The notes beneath the pieces are model-generated. The model had not been told where the DNA came from and searched no databases. It saw nothing but the letters and a program-made list of their open reading frames with translations. The translations under genes and the position numbers were made by a program. Of a stretch of DNA of 64,000 nt, positions 41,808 to 51,310 are shown piece after piece; position 1 is the first letter of the stretch; each line of letters starts with the position of its first letter. Source of the stretch: CAZFYZ01 sp964523735 (lineage in GTDB: Bacteria > Armatimonadota > UBA5829); the NCBI GenBank assembly GCA_964523735.1, contig CAZFYZ010000001.1, positions 53,248-117,247 on the forward strand, read 5' to 3'.

Positions 41808-42686
41808 CTAGGCGGATGTTTCGCGCAGGAAACGCGCCACTCGTTCTCTTACCACCGCTCGGTGGGTGAAGATCGAGACGTGCTCGCCGCCTTCGATCGC
41901 GAGCAGTTCAGCATTCGGAATCCGGCGCTCGAGCGTCTTCGCGTGTTTCTCGAATGGGACCATGCTGTCGGCTGTGCCGTGGACTATGAAGGTGGGCACG
42001 GCAATCTGTTCAAGAGGGTATTCCATTGTGCGGGAGACCGCAATGTCGATCTGTGTCCCGGGAAAGCGCTTGGCCATCTGGTTCCACGTGCTCATCACAA
42101 GTTCTCTGAACAGGGGGCCTGTTTCGGGGTCATCCATCGTGCGCTGAAGAAGCTCGGCGTCGGGGATCGAGCGGGCGGCGGCCATCTCCAGGTTAGCCGA
42201 GGCCTTCTTCTCGATCCGGTTGGCGAAGAACGGCAGCCTCACAAGCTGCATCATCAGCTTGAAACCGAATGGAATCGGCGTGTCCACTCTTTCGCCACAG
42301 GTGGATACGAGCACAAGCCCCCGGCAGCGGCTCTTGTGGTGCAACGCGAAGTGTATGGCGCAGGGTCCGCCGCCAGAGACGGCCATCACTGCCGCGTTCT
42401 CAATGCCGAGCTCGTCCAGCAATGCCGCGCAGAGGTCGGCCTGGGCCTCGGGGGTGCGCCCTTCGCCGACTGGCGTTCCTAGATAGCCCGGCCGTGAGGC
42501 GGCGATGTACCGATAGCCATTGTCGCCAATGGTCCTTGCCAGTATCAGGCTCTGATCATAGCCGCCCATCGCCCCATGCAGGGCTATAACAGCCGGGCCT
42601 TGGCCGAACTCGGCGTACTCGATCCTGCCGCGCTTGGTGTCTGTGAGCTGAGGATGTATGTGTTCTTGAGGATACTCGCCTATCAT
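41808..42686 (-). CDS. Alpha/beta hydrolase
   Basis: 292 residues. AVIALHGAMGGYDQSLILA is the oxyanion-hole region, MAVSGGGPCAIHFAL holds the nucleophile Ser near residue 105 (GxSxG-type variant SGGGP), VHGTADSMVP near 230 carries the Asp and IEGGEHVSIF near 262 the His. The triad is complete. No signal peptide. Substrate unknown. It is transcribed toward the alpha-galactosidase gene and lies 45 bases upstream of it. Confidence 0.85.
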   Translation of the reverse strand: MIGEYPQEHIHPQLTDTKRGRIEYAEFGQGPAVIALHGAMGGYDQSLILARTIGDNGYRYIAASRPGYLGTPVGEGRTPEAQADLCAALLDELGIENAAVMAVSGGGPCAIHFALHHKSRCRGLVLVSTCGERVDTPIPFGFKLMMQLVRLPFFANRIEKKASANLEMAAARSIPDAELLQRTMDDPETGPLFRELVMSTWNQMAKRFPGTQIDIAVSRTMEYPLEQIAVPTFIVHGTADSMVPFEKHAKTLERRIPNAELLAIEGGEHVSIFTHRAVVRERVARFLRETSA

Positions 42687-42757
42687 TCACTGTTCCTGGA
42701 GCATTGCTGTATTACTGATCCGAGAGGGACGCAAAGGTAACAGCCCGAACGGCGGCT

Positions 42758-43984
<1,227 letters not shown>

Positions 43985-44012
43985 ACAGTAATATTACCAT
44001 ACTTGGGGCAGT

Positions 44013-44203
44013 GGCAGAAGGAGTAGACAGTAGACAGTAAACAGTAGACAGTGGGATGCGGCACGAGCCCTCCCTTCTGTTTACCGTTTACTAGTCACTT
44101 TTTGCGGCAGAAGGAGTAGACAGTAAACAGTGAACAGTAGACACTGGGACACGGTACGAGCCCTCCCTTCTGTTTACTGTCTACTATCTACTGTTTACTT
44201 GCC
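44013..44203. repeat. Tandemly duplicated inverted heptamer array
   Basis: Two copies of a 93-95 bp element (44013-44105 and 44106-44203). Each has GGCAGAAGG, then four AGTRAAC/AGTAGAC heptamers, GGGACACGG-like spacer with CGAGCCCTCCCTTC, and the inverted heptamers GTTTACT/GTCTACT. The duplicates differ at several positions. The second copy ends 9 bases before the MBL gene ATG. Confidence 0.9.
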
Positions 44204-44212
44204 GGAGGCGAT

Positions 44213-45103
44213 ATGCGCATTCATATACTTGGGACTGCGGCGGCTGAGGGTTGGCCGGCGGTGTTTTGCGGCTGCGAGACTTGCGAGAGGGCTCGAGCGG
44301 CTGGTGGGAAGAATATCAGGACGCGGCAGTCGGTGTTGATCGATGAGATCGTGAAGATCGACCTCGGGCCGGATACTCACTGCCAGCAGGCGATGCAATG
44401 CGTGCGGCTGTCCCAGCTCAAGCATCTGTTCTTTACTCATACTCACAACGATCACTTTGCGATTCAGGAGCTGGAGTACCTGTGCGAGCCTTTCGCACAC
44501 AATCGAGTAGACGAGCCACTGATGGTCTACGGCAGTCCGGAGGCTGTTGCGCAGATCGACGCGCTGGACTTCCGCGATGAGATCCCGGTTGAGACCGTAG
44601 CACTTGAGCCGTTCAAGGAAGTGCAAGCGGGTCACCTCGCAGTAACTCCGATTCCAGGCAGCCACAAGCGCGACGAGCTGTGCCTGACATACGTCGTGCA
44701 GTCGGATTCCGCGACAGTGCTCTTCGCCTGGGATACAGGGCTCTACAGTGAGGAGTCCCTGCAATGGCTGGCGAGTCACCACTTCGACCTGCTGGTGATC
44801 GAGTGCACCCAGGGCACGCACGATATTCCCTCCCATTCGCATATGGGCCTCGATGGGGTGCTGCAGACACGCGACCGGCTGATCGCTGGCGGCCTGACCC
44901 GGCCCGACGTGCGGACAATCATCACTCACTTCTCGCACAACATCGGCCTACTGCACGATGAACTCGATGCCATCACCCGCCCGCACGGGATTGAGGTGGC
45001 TTGGGATGGGATGGTGGTGGAGGAAGTGGAGAGTGGAAGGTGGAGAGTGGAGAGCCCCACCGGGTGTGGTGTTACCTCTTCGGATACCGGTAGTGCCCGA
45101 TAA
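44213..45103 (+). CDS. Metallo-beta-lactamase-fold phosphodiesterase (PhnP-like)
   Basis: 296 residues. The N-terminus HILGTAAAEGWPAVFCGCET carries the CxxC structural zinc pair of PhnP-type proteins, and FFTHTHNDHFAIQE gives the HxHxDH metal site. DTGLYSEES and SHSHMGLD further on supply later ligands. It would hydrolyse a cyclic nucleotide or phosphodiester. The C-terminal tail from about residue 271 (VEEVESGRWRVESP) is encoded by a heptamer array and is unlikely to be ancestral. GGAGG stands 7 bases before ATG 44213. Its 3' end overlaps the convergent DUF1287 gene by 32 bases. Confidence 0.88.
   Translation: MRIHILGTAAAEGWPAVFCGCETCERARAAGGKNIRTRQSVLIDEIVKIDLGPDTHCQQAMQCVRLSQLKHLFFTHTHNDHFAIQELEYLCEPFAHNRVDEPLMVYGSPEAVAQIDALDFRDEIPVETVALEPFKEVQAGHLAVTPIPGSHKRDELCLTYVVQSDSATVLFAWDTGLYSEESLQWLASHHFDLLVIECTQGTHDIPSHSHMGLDGVLQTRDRLIAGGLTRPDVRTIITHFSHNIGLLHDELDAITRPHGIEVAWDGMVVEEVESGRWRVESPTGCGVTSSDTGSAR
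45026..45053 (+). repeat. Heptamer array inside the MBL gene 3' end
   Basis: Units GTGGAGA, GTGGAAG, GTGGAGA, GTGGAGA (45026-45053). They are translated as part of the C-terminal tail of the MBL protein. Confidence 0.8.
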
Positions 45104-45731
45104 CCTTCCAGCTATCCAGGCAATCGGTCTGAGCCGTGGTCGGGCCGATGTTGTGGATGACGAGGGGGAAGCCTCGGTCGCCGGTGACGTCTGAGATGAT
45201 GCCGGTGTGGGTCAGGCCGTTGCCGTTGAGGTCCCAGCAGACGATATCGCCGGGCTGCCAGGACTCGCTGTCGGTGCGGTTAGGCAGTGTCTCGCCGAAG
45301 CGGCTGAAGAAGACCATCAGGTTCGGGACGCGGCGGTGGTCGATGTTCGAGTCCGGCGCGGTGAGGCCCCACTTCTTCGGGTAGAGGCGGAAGTTGCGCC
45401 GCATATCCTCGTGTACCAGCGCCTGCAGGTCATAGCCCCCCGCGCGCAGTGCTCGGATCACGACGTCTGTGCACGCGCCTCTGTCGCCCGGAACGTCGCC
45501 GTTGGGGTAGGGGATGCTAACGTAGGAGGCATCATACCGCACGCAATCGATGACCTCCTGCTTTGCCCCGTTGACGATCTTCTCGGGGACCGTCCGTGGG
45601 CGGGGGTTCAACACGATCTCCCCCACGCTGTAGGACTTGCCGACTGGCTCGGGTGTGCGCATGGCCCAGATCAAGAATCCCGCGCAGATCACCGCGGCCA
45701 TAAGTATGTATGCAGCAACACGAGTTCGCAT
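45072..45731 (-). CDS. DUF1287 protein (NlpC/P60-like fold)
   Basis: About 219 residues from ATG 45731, behind GGGGGATG. The N-terminal hydrophobic segment (AAVICAGFLIWAM) anchors or exports it. The DUF1287 hallmarks are GDVPGDRGACTDVVIRAL (likely nucleophile Cys), IDHRRVPNL and LTHTGIISD, which gives the His. The family has a cysteine-peptidase-like fold and is often envelope-associated, but its activity is not established. It lies 45 bases downstream of the DUF2339 gene and is probably in the same operon. Confidence 0.88.
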   Translation of the reverse strand: MRTRVAAYILMAAVICAGFLIWAMRTPEPVGKSYSVGEIVLNPRPRTVPEKIVNGAKQEVIDCVRYDASYVSIPYPNGDVPGDRGACTDVVIRALRAGGYDLQALVHEDMRRNFRLYPKKWGLTAPDSNIDHRRVPNLMVFFSRFGETLPNRTDSESWQPGDIVCWDLNGNGLTHTGIISDVTGDRGFPLVIHNIGPTTAQTDCLDSWKVIGHYRYPKR

Positions 45732-45776
45732 CATCCATCCCCCAAACACAGCTAACGCAAGCGAATGGCCCCAGGC

Positions 45777-48623
45777 TTACCCGGCCTGTGGATCGGCTTG
45801 CCTCTGGTGGGAGGTGTCTGTGGCCAGTATCACCTCCTTGAAGCGCTGGTATAGATACGAAGTAAGCAGCAAGATAAATCCCAGCGCCAGGAAAGAGAAT
45901 ATGCGGTACAGCGTGTCAAGGAACGAGAGGTCGGATAGGAAGACCTTCAAGATGGTGACCGTGTAGATAGAGATGGCAATGTACCTGAGTGCCGCCACCC
46001 GCCGCCAGATGCCATAGCTCAGCAGGCCGAACGAGTAGACCAGCCACGCCACGCTCAGCGCGAGCTGTCGCAGGCTCTGAGCGTGCCCGCCAGTGACGAC
46101 TGCTGGGCTGAACCCTTGCCAGGTCTCAATGGTAACCAGTTCGAAGATGAGAACACTTGAGACGACCTGCAGGGCTGTGATGACAAACCGGCTTGCTTGG
46201 TTGAGTCCAACCAGGGAAGCTATCTGCCGACGGTGGACCAGCAGCGCAAGCGCGACGATCAGGAAAGCGAGCACACGGACGTTGAGAACTGGCGAGCTTG
46301 GATTGATCGGGCTGAATGTCCCTTCGGAGGCTGCGACCATCACAACTGCATAGACACCGATGAACCCGCCGACCCAGATCAGCGGACGGTGCGCGTTCTT
46401 GAGGCCGATCCTCAGGAGAGGGATCGAGTACACAGCCCACACCATCGCGAGCACAAGGAACCTCGTCGATGCCGCGGGCATTCCCAACCAGGATCTCGCT
46501 TCATTTCCCCTGACGTCCAGATGACCTGCATAATGCAGAACCTCGACTGTCACTAGCTCGAGCACAAGCAGCGCCAAGCCTGCATCCATCAGGCGGACTA
46601 GCGGGCGCCTCCAAGGGTAATCGTCCCCGCGGTTGGAGAGGATCATCCTCTGGAGGACGATGAGCACTGCTGCTATGAACAGGAAGCCTGCTCGGGCATT
46701 CGCTATCGGCACAAAGCGCTCGATCGGCAGGAACTGCATCGCCCAACCCGCTGTCCATCCAAAGCCCAGCACGAATATGCCGAGGCCTGACTGCAATATG
46801 GTGTCGGCCCGCTTCCTGAGCCCTCCCGCAACGAGCGGAACCGAATAGAGCGCCCAAGCAGTTCCCAGCGTTAAGGCGAGCGCCTGATCCAGCCCTAGTC
46901 CCATATCGAGCGGGCGTTTGATCGCAACTGAGCGGCGGAACAGGTCGTTGACTTCGACGCATATCAGCACGAATCCTAACACGATCCAGGTGACGTTGAG
47001 CACCGACGCGATTTGCAGTTTGTCCCCTTCGGGTCTTCCGAAGAGCCACGCGCTGATCGCGACGGCGCATCCGAGCACTGCAAACGCCAGCGCCCGTGGA
47101 TTGGCGATTGGGATGAACGGCTTGGGTTCGGCACACGAGAAAGCGTGGTCGGTCGAAACGAGTGCTACTAGTGCCGCGGCCATCAGAGCAAGCGCCGCGC
47201 CCCAGACGACCTTCATCTTGTAGTGTAGTCCACACCACACCAGCGCGAGAGCTTCGACAGCCCAGAGCATCGCAAGTGCAAACCCGTCGAACTGCAGCTT
47301 GGTCGCGATTGCCAGCAGCGTGATGGTTGTCAGCACGTATCGCGGCACCACGCCAGGATTGCTGATGTGCCGGCGCAGAGCAACAAGCAGGGGCACAAAG
47401 TACGCCAAGGCAATCAGGATTGTCGCAAGAGCCGTCCAGTCCGGGAGCTGCCTGCTCATATCGTAGTAGAGCGCGATGTAGAAGAAGAGCGAATTGAACA
47501 TCGCCACGCCAGCCCGCAGGTCATCGAACTCATCTTGCAGTTTGAGCGAACGATAGACGTCCAGCGCATAGAAGAGGCCCCAGAACACGATCAGGAACGG
47601 AATCGTGAACCGGATGTCGGCGGTTGTGTAATACTCGCTTCGCCACACGCCGTAGGTTAGCCACGTGCCGATCAACGTGAGTGGCTCCAGCACGTTCCAC
47701 GAGTCCTTCTTGAGCGTTACTATCAGGAGACCGATGTCCAGCAGCGCGATGTAACCGAACAGGCCGACTCCACTCGATGACCCTCCGCCCGTGCCTCCGC
47801 TCAGAAGGAGCGGTGTGAGAAAGCCGCCGATCAAGCCCAGAAGAGATACAGCGATCGCATCACATCTGACGGCCAGGGCCACTGCGAGCGCCGTGACCGC
47901 GGACATCAGCAGCATCGCTTCAAGCTGTGAGAGCAGATGATAGAGGTTGTAAGAGGCGTAGGAGGTCAGGTAGAGGACCGATATGCCCAGCCCGATCAGA
48001 CTCTGGCCGAAGACTACAGCCCCTCTCCGGTGGAACAAGACACCAAGACCTGCAACCCCCGTCCCGAGCACCAGCCCCAGGACGATCCTGAGCCAGGGCG
48101 TGATGAGGTTCTGGTCGAACGCGTACTTGACGAGGAATGCGACGCACAACAGGGCAACTATCGCGCCTATACGGGCCAGCCAGTTGCCTCCGATCAGGAG
48201 TTCCCACTCCTCTCGGCTCCGGGAGGGCTGGCGCGGAGTTGCGTAGATGGGCGGCGGCGCTGGCGGAGGAGTGGCCGTGTCCCGCATCCGCCAGCTTGAC
48301 GTGTCGTGGAGTCTCTGTGATACCGGAACCTGAGGCGGCCGCCCGGCTGCCTCCGCTGGCGGCCGGACAATGGTTGGCTGCTGCTCCGGCGGTTCGGGCT
48401 CCGTCGCGAAGTGAGGGGGAGCGGGTGAGGGTTGAGGCGGCTGCGGCGCTTCCACAGGGACGACGCCTCCTGTCCTCGTGGTCATCTCGTGGTGGAGCAT
48501 CCTCAGTTCGATAGACAGATCGTCCACGCGCTTGCCGAGTGCGAGCACCCTGACCAGCGCAACCACAGGAACGACGATGATCAGGCCGACAAGGACCAGC
48601 AACAGCAGACCGAATAACTCCAC
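45777..48623 (-). CDS. DUF2339 polytopic membrane protein
   Basis: 948 residues with more than 20 hydrophobic segments. The N-terminal membrane segment is followed by a short coiled coil (VDDLSIELRMLHHEM) and a Pro-rich linker (about 60-140), then the family signature GGNWLARIGAIVALL near residue 147 and FGQSLIGLGISVLYL. The family has no known biochemical function. The start at 48623 follows GGGAGG and lies 39 bases from a good -10 element. Confidence 0.9.
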   Translation of the reverse strand: MELFGLLLLVLVGLIIVVPVVALVRVLALGKRVDDLSIELRMLHHEMTTRTGGVVPVEAPQPPQPSPAPPHFATEPEPPEQQPTIVRPPAEAAGRPPQVPVSQRLHDTSSWRMRDTATPPPAPPPIYATPRQPSRSREEWELLIGGNWLARIGAIVALLCVAFLVKYAFDQNLITPWLRIVLGLVLGTGVAGLGVLFHRRGAVVFGQSLIGLGISVLYLTSYASYNLYHLLSQLEAMLLMSAVTALAVALAVRCDAIAVSLLGLIGGFLTPLLLSGGTGGGSSSGVGLFGYIALLDIGLLIVTLKKDSWNVLEPLTLIGTWLTYGVWRSEYYTTADIRFTIPFLIVFWGLFYALDVYRSLKLQDEFDDLRAGVAMFNSLFFYIALYYDMSRQLPDWTALATILIALAYFVPLLVALRRHISNPGVVPRYVLTTITLLAIATKLQFDGFALAMLWAVEALALVWCGLHYKMKVVWGAALALMAAALVALVSTDHAFSCAEPKPFIPIANPRALAFAVLGCAVAISAWLFGRPEGDKLQIASVLNVTWIVLGFVLICVEVNDLFRRSVAIKRPLDMGLGLDQALALTLGTAWALYSVPLVAGGLRKRADTILQSGLGIFVLGFGWTAGWAMQFLPIERFVPIANARAGFLFIAAVLIVLQRMILSNRGDDYPWRRPLVRLMDAGLALLVLELVTVEVLHYAGHLDVRGNEARSWLGMPAASTRFLVLAMVWAVYSIPLLRIGLKNAHRPLIWVGGFIGVYAVVMVAASEGTFSPINPSSPVLNVRVLAFLIVALALLVHRRQIASLVGLNQASRFVITALQVVSSVLIFELVTIETWQGFSPAVVTGGHAQSLRQLALSVAWLVYSFGLLSYGIWRRVAALRYIAISIYTVTILKVFLSDLSFLDTLYRIFSFLALGFILLLTSYLYQRFKEVILATDTSHQRQADPQAG

Positions 48624-48661
48624 CCAGTCACCTCCCGAGCTTTCAAGCTCAGCCGACGCTA

Positions 48662-48690
48662 ATGCTAGGTCATTGGCATGTGTGTGTCAA
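48662..48690 (-). promoter_or_regulatory. Sigma-70-type promoter of the DUF2339 gene
   Basis: On the minus strand, TTGACA (48690-48685), 17-bp spacer, TAGCAT (48667-48662), 38 bases before the start codon. Confidence 0.75.
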
Positions 48691-48854
48691 TACGCCCTGG
48701 GCAACCGTGGAGTCACTTTCGGCGCGCACTTGCGTTCTAGAGATAGGTGAGAAAGCTGAGCAACCTCTTCCGGAACAAACGGGCAAGCAGCGTCGTATAG
48801 CAAGCGTATCGCGCTGCGCAGCCGATTCTTCAACTTCATAAGGGGGAAACCGCA

Positions 48855-50132
48855 ATGAACGCGAACAGAATCGCCGCGATCGTCGTCATCTTCATCGCCA
48901 CCACCATTGGCTGGGCCATCCTGGGCGAGGTCACCAGCATGAGGGGCTCGCGCTCCTACGATCGCTACGGCGCGAAGACCGGGCCCGATGGGTCGGGCCG
49001 GTCCAGTGTCCAGGAGCTTTGGGGCGCTCCACAGGTGCAGCAGGCTCCGACAGTGTGGACTACCCATACCGAGAAGCAGCCCACGACCAACTCCAAGGGC
49101 AAGATCGTCACTCAGAACGTCGAGGTCAAGGACCCGGTTGTGTTGTCTTCGAGCAGGGTCAAAGCCGATCTCCAGAACGACCCCAGGCGCAAGGGCCTGA
49201 TGTGGTACAGCACATATAGGGTGCACTTCGACGGCGAGTACTCGTTCACGAACGAGGGCTCGGAGACCAGGACCTTCCACACACGCTTCAGATTCCCCGA
49301 GGGTCAGGCGGCTTACAACAACGTAAAGATTATCCTTAACGGCAAGAGGGTCTACCCGGGAGCGGATCTGGCCGAAGGGGTCGTGACGAAGATCGAGCTG
49401 GCTCCCAAGCAGAAGGCGGTTCTGAGCGTTTCCTACGGATCGCAGGGATTGGATACCTGGCACTACCAGTTTGCTCAGGATAGCGCTACTACCAGCGTGC
49501 GAGGGTTTGATGCGACGATCACGACCGACTGTCGCGACATCGACTTTCCCGAAAACTCTCTCTCGCCGACTCACAAAGAGGAAGTGGATGGCGGGTGGAA
49601 GCTGGAGTGGAAGTACGGCGATCTGATCTCCAGCCGCAACGTAGGCGTGAGCATGCCTCAGAAACTGCAGCCGGGGCCGTTTGCAAGCCGGCTATCGACG
49701 TTCGCGCCGGTCTCGCTGCTGTTCTTCTTCGGGGTGCTGGTGATCCTCGGCACCGTGGGCAACGTGCGGCTGCATCCGATGCACTACGCGCTGCTGGCCG
49801 CGACGTTCTTCTCGTTCCATCTGCTGTTCTCGTATCTGGTGGACCATGTGACGCCGTTCAATGCGTTCCTGATTTCCTCGGCGGTTTCACTCCTGCTTAC
49901 GATCAGCTACCTGAGGCTGGTTGTTAACTGGAGGTTCGCGATCGGCCAGGCGGGGCTCTGGCAATTCGTGTTCCTTGTGCTCTTTACCTATGCGTTCTTC
50001 TTCGAGGGCTACACGGGGCTGACTATTACCATCGGAGCAATCGTTACGCTGGCCATCCTGATGCAGCTCACCGGCCGCATCGACTGGGACAAGAAGCTGG
50101 CGAAGCCGGAGATACCCGTGAGCGGTTCATAG
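48855..50132 (+). CDS. CreD-like inner-membrane protein
   Basis: 425 residues. An N-terminal signal anchor is followed by a beta-rich periplasmic part (about 40-280), with SYGSQGLDTWHYQF, FDATITTDCRDIDFPENSL and GWKLEWKYGDL. Then come about six C-terminal membrane segments. This two-part layout and the DFPxNxLSPT motif match the CreD family, an inner-membrane protein linked to envelope stress and beta-lactam response. AAGGGGG precedes ATG 48855. It is divergent from the DUF2339 gene. The CreD assignment is by motif pattern only. Confidence 0.7.
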   Translation: MNANRIAAIVVIFIATTIGWAILGEVTSMRGSRSYDRYGAKTGPDGSGRSSVQELWGAPQVQQAPTVWTTHTEKQPTTNSKGKIVTQNVEVKDPVVLSSSRVKADLQNDPRRKGLMWYSTYRVHFDGEYSFTNEGSETRTFHTRFRFPEGQAAYNNVKIILNGKRVYPGADLAEGVVTKIELAPKQKAVLSVSYGSQGLDTWHYQFAQDSATTSVRGFDATITTDCRDIDFPENSLSPTHKEEVDGGWKLEWKYGDLISSRNVGVSMPQKLQPGPFASRLSTFAPVSLLFFFGVLVILGTVGNVRLHPMHYALLAATFFSFHLLFSYLVDHVTPFNAFLISSAVSLLLTISYLRLVVNWRFAIGQAGLWQFVFLVLFTYAFFFEGYTGLTITIGAIVTLAILMQLTGRIDWDKKLAKPEIPVSGS

Positions 50133-50161
50133 CTCCGGCAGCTCCTCCGCTCAATCAGTCT

Positions 50162-50191
50162 ATATGGCTCGGGTTAACGCCCGGGCCATTT
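50162..50191 (+). terminator. Rho-independent terminator
   Basis: ATGGCTCGGG (50162-50171), 6-nt loop, CCCGGGCCAT (50178-50187; one G-T pair), then TTTT. It is 30 bases after the CreD-like stop. Confidence 0.85.
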
Positions 50192-50320
50192 TTGCGCGTT
50201 TGCCCTAAGTGTACCTGCAGACAGGGCCGATACAAAGATTGGCTGAGCCACACTATTAGCCGTGGAACTTTAACCATATCGTCATACTGCGCGAAGACTG
50301 GAGAGAAGCTGTTGGTCGGA

Positions 50321-50761
50321 ATGGTCCGTACGGGTCGCCAGGGTTTCACCCTTATCGAAGTCATGATCTCGCTCGCGGTCCTCGTTGCCCTCACCCTCGT
50401 CTTTGCGACATGTGTTCCCGTCGCGGTCAGAGCTTCCAAGTCCAACGGACAGTACTCCCAGGCCCTCAGCCTCTGCCAGCACAAGATCGACCAGCTTCGT
50501 GCGGTGGGCTACGGACGCCTCAATCATACAGAGCTTTCGGATGCGGCTATCGTGGACGACGAGCCCACCTCGCAGCCGTGGTCATTTGAAGCTGTCGATG
50601 AGGTTGCGTCATACCTGGCGGATCCCAGTGCCACACTCACTGTACAAGAAGTCGCCAACAACCAGAGGAAGGTGACCGCCACGATCAGGTGGCGGCCGGC
50701 CACTAGCCCAGGCAAGACTAGCAGCGCCAGCCTCTCGGCGATCATCGCCAACGTGGAGTAG
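50321..50761 (+). CDS. Type IV pilin/pseudopilin-like protein (class III signal)
   Basis: 146 residues from ATG 50321. The N-terminus RTGRQGFTLIEVMISLAVLV has the prepilin peptidase site (G before FTLIE) with the conserved Glu at +5 and a hydrophobic helix. The rest is a short pilin-like globular domain with IRWRPATSP near the end. It resembles PulI/GspI-type minor pseudopilins in length. It lies 5 bases upstream of another prepilin and a PilX-like gene, so the three form an operon. No pilin peptidase, ATPase or secretin is in view. Confidence 0.85.
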   Translation: MVRTGRQGFTLIEVMISLAVLVALTLVFATCVPVAVRASKSNGQYSQALSLCQHKIDQLRAVGYGRLNHTELSDAAIVDDEPTSQPWSFEAVDEVASYLADPSATLTVQEVANNQRKVTATIRWRPATSPGKTSSASLSAIIANVE

Positions 50762-50766
50762 CAACG

Positions 50767-51306
50767 ATGTCATTGCGAGACAACAGACGCGGACATACCC
50801 TTCTGGAAGCGCTGCTTGCGCTTGGCGCCATGACACTTGTTGGCGCCGGGGTCCTTGCCATAATGATTGCGTCAACGGCTTGCTTCGACAACACCAGCAC
50901 CGAGGCATTCACCGATGCCGATGCCGTGATGGCGATGCAGATGATCGTGTCAGACGTCCGCGAGGCCAAGAAGATACACATCCTTGCCAATGGCGAGCGG
51001 CTCAGGGTCGTCTTCCCAAAGCGCACCGACGAAGGCTATTATGACCGACACGAGGCCGACACGGCTCACCAGGTCGACTTCTACCTTTCTGACGAAACCG
51101 GTGTGCCGGGGCACGAAGGTAACTGGCTCTGGAAAGGCAAGAGTGACAACACCAGGCGGGCGCTCAAGAAGGACGTCACCGACCTGAGCTTTGAGCAGGA
51201 TACCACGCGATCAGTCAAGATAACAGTCACTGCACGAAACCACGCCGAGAGCGGCCCAAAGGTGACCCAGCTCACGCAGCGTGTCGTCTACCTGAGGAAC
51301 TACTAG
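50767..51306 (+). CDS. Prepilin-like minor pseudopilin
   Basis: 179 residues. RRGHTLLEALLALGAMTLV is the class III leader: cleavage after Gly and Glu at +5, with His in place of the usual Phe at +1. It has the size of a GspJ/PilW-type minor pilin. The globular part includes LRVVFPKRTDEGYYDRH and TDLSFEQDTTRSVKITVTA, a typical beta-meander. It is 4 bases from the next gene, so the cluster is tightly coupled. Confidence 0.8.
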   Translation: MSLRDNRRGHTLLEALLALGAMTLVGAGVLAIMIASTACFDNTSTEAFTDADAVMAMQMIVSDVREAKKIHILANGERLRVVFPKRTDEGYYDRHEADTAHQVDFYLSDETGVPGHEGNWLWKGKSDNTRRALKKDVTDLSFEQDTTRSVKITVTARNHAESGPKVTQLTQRVVYLRNY

Positions 51307-51310
51307 CCCT

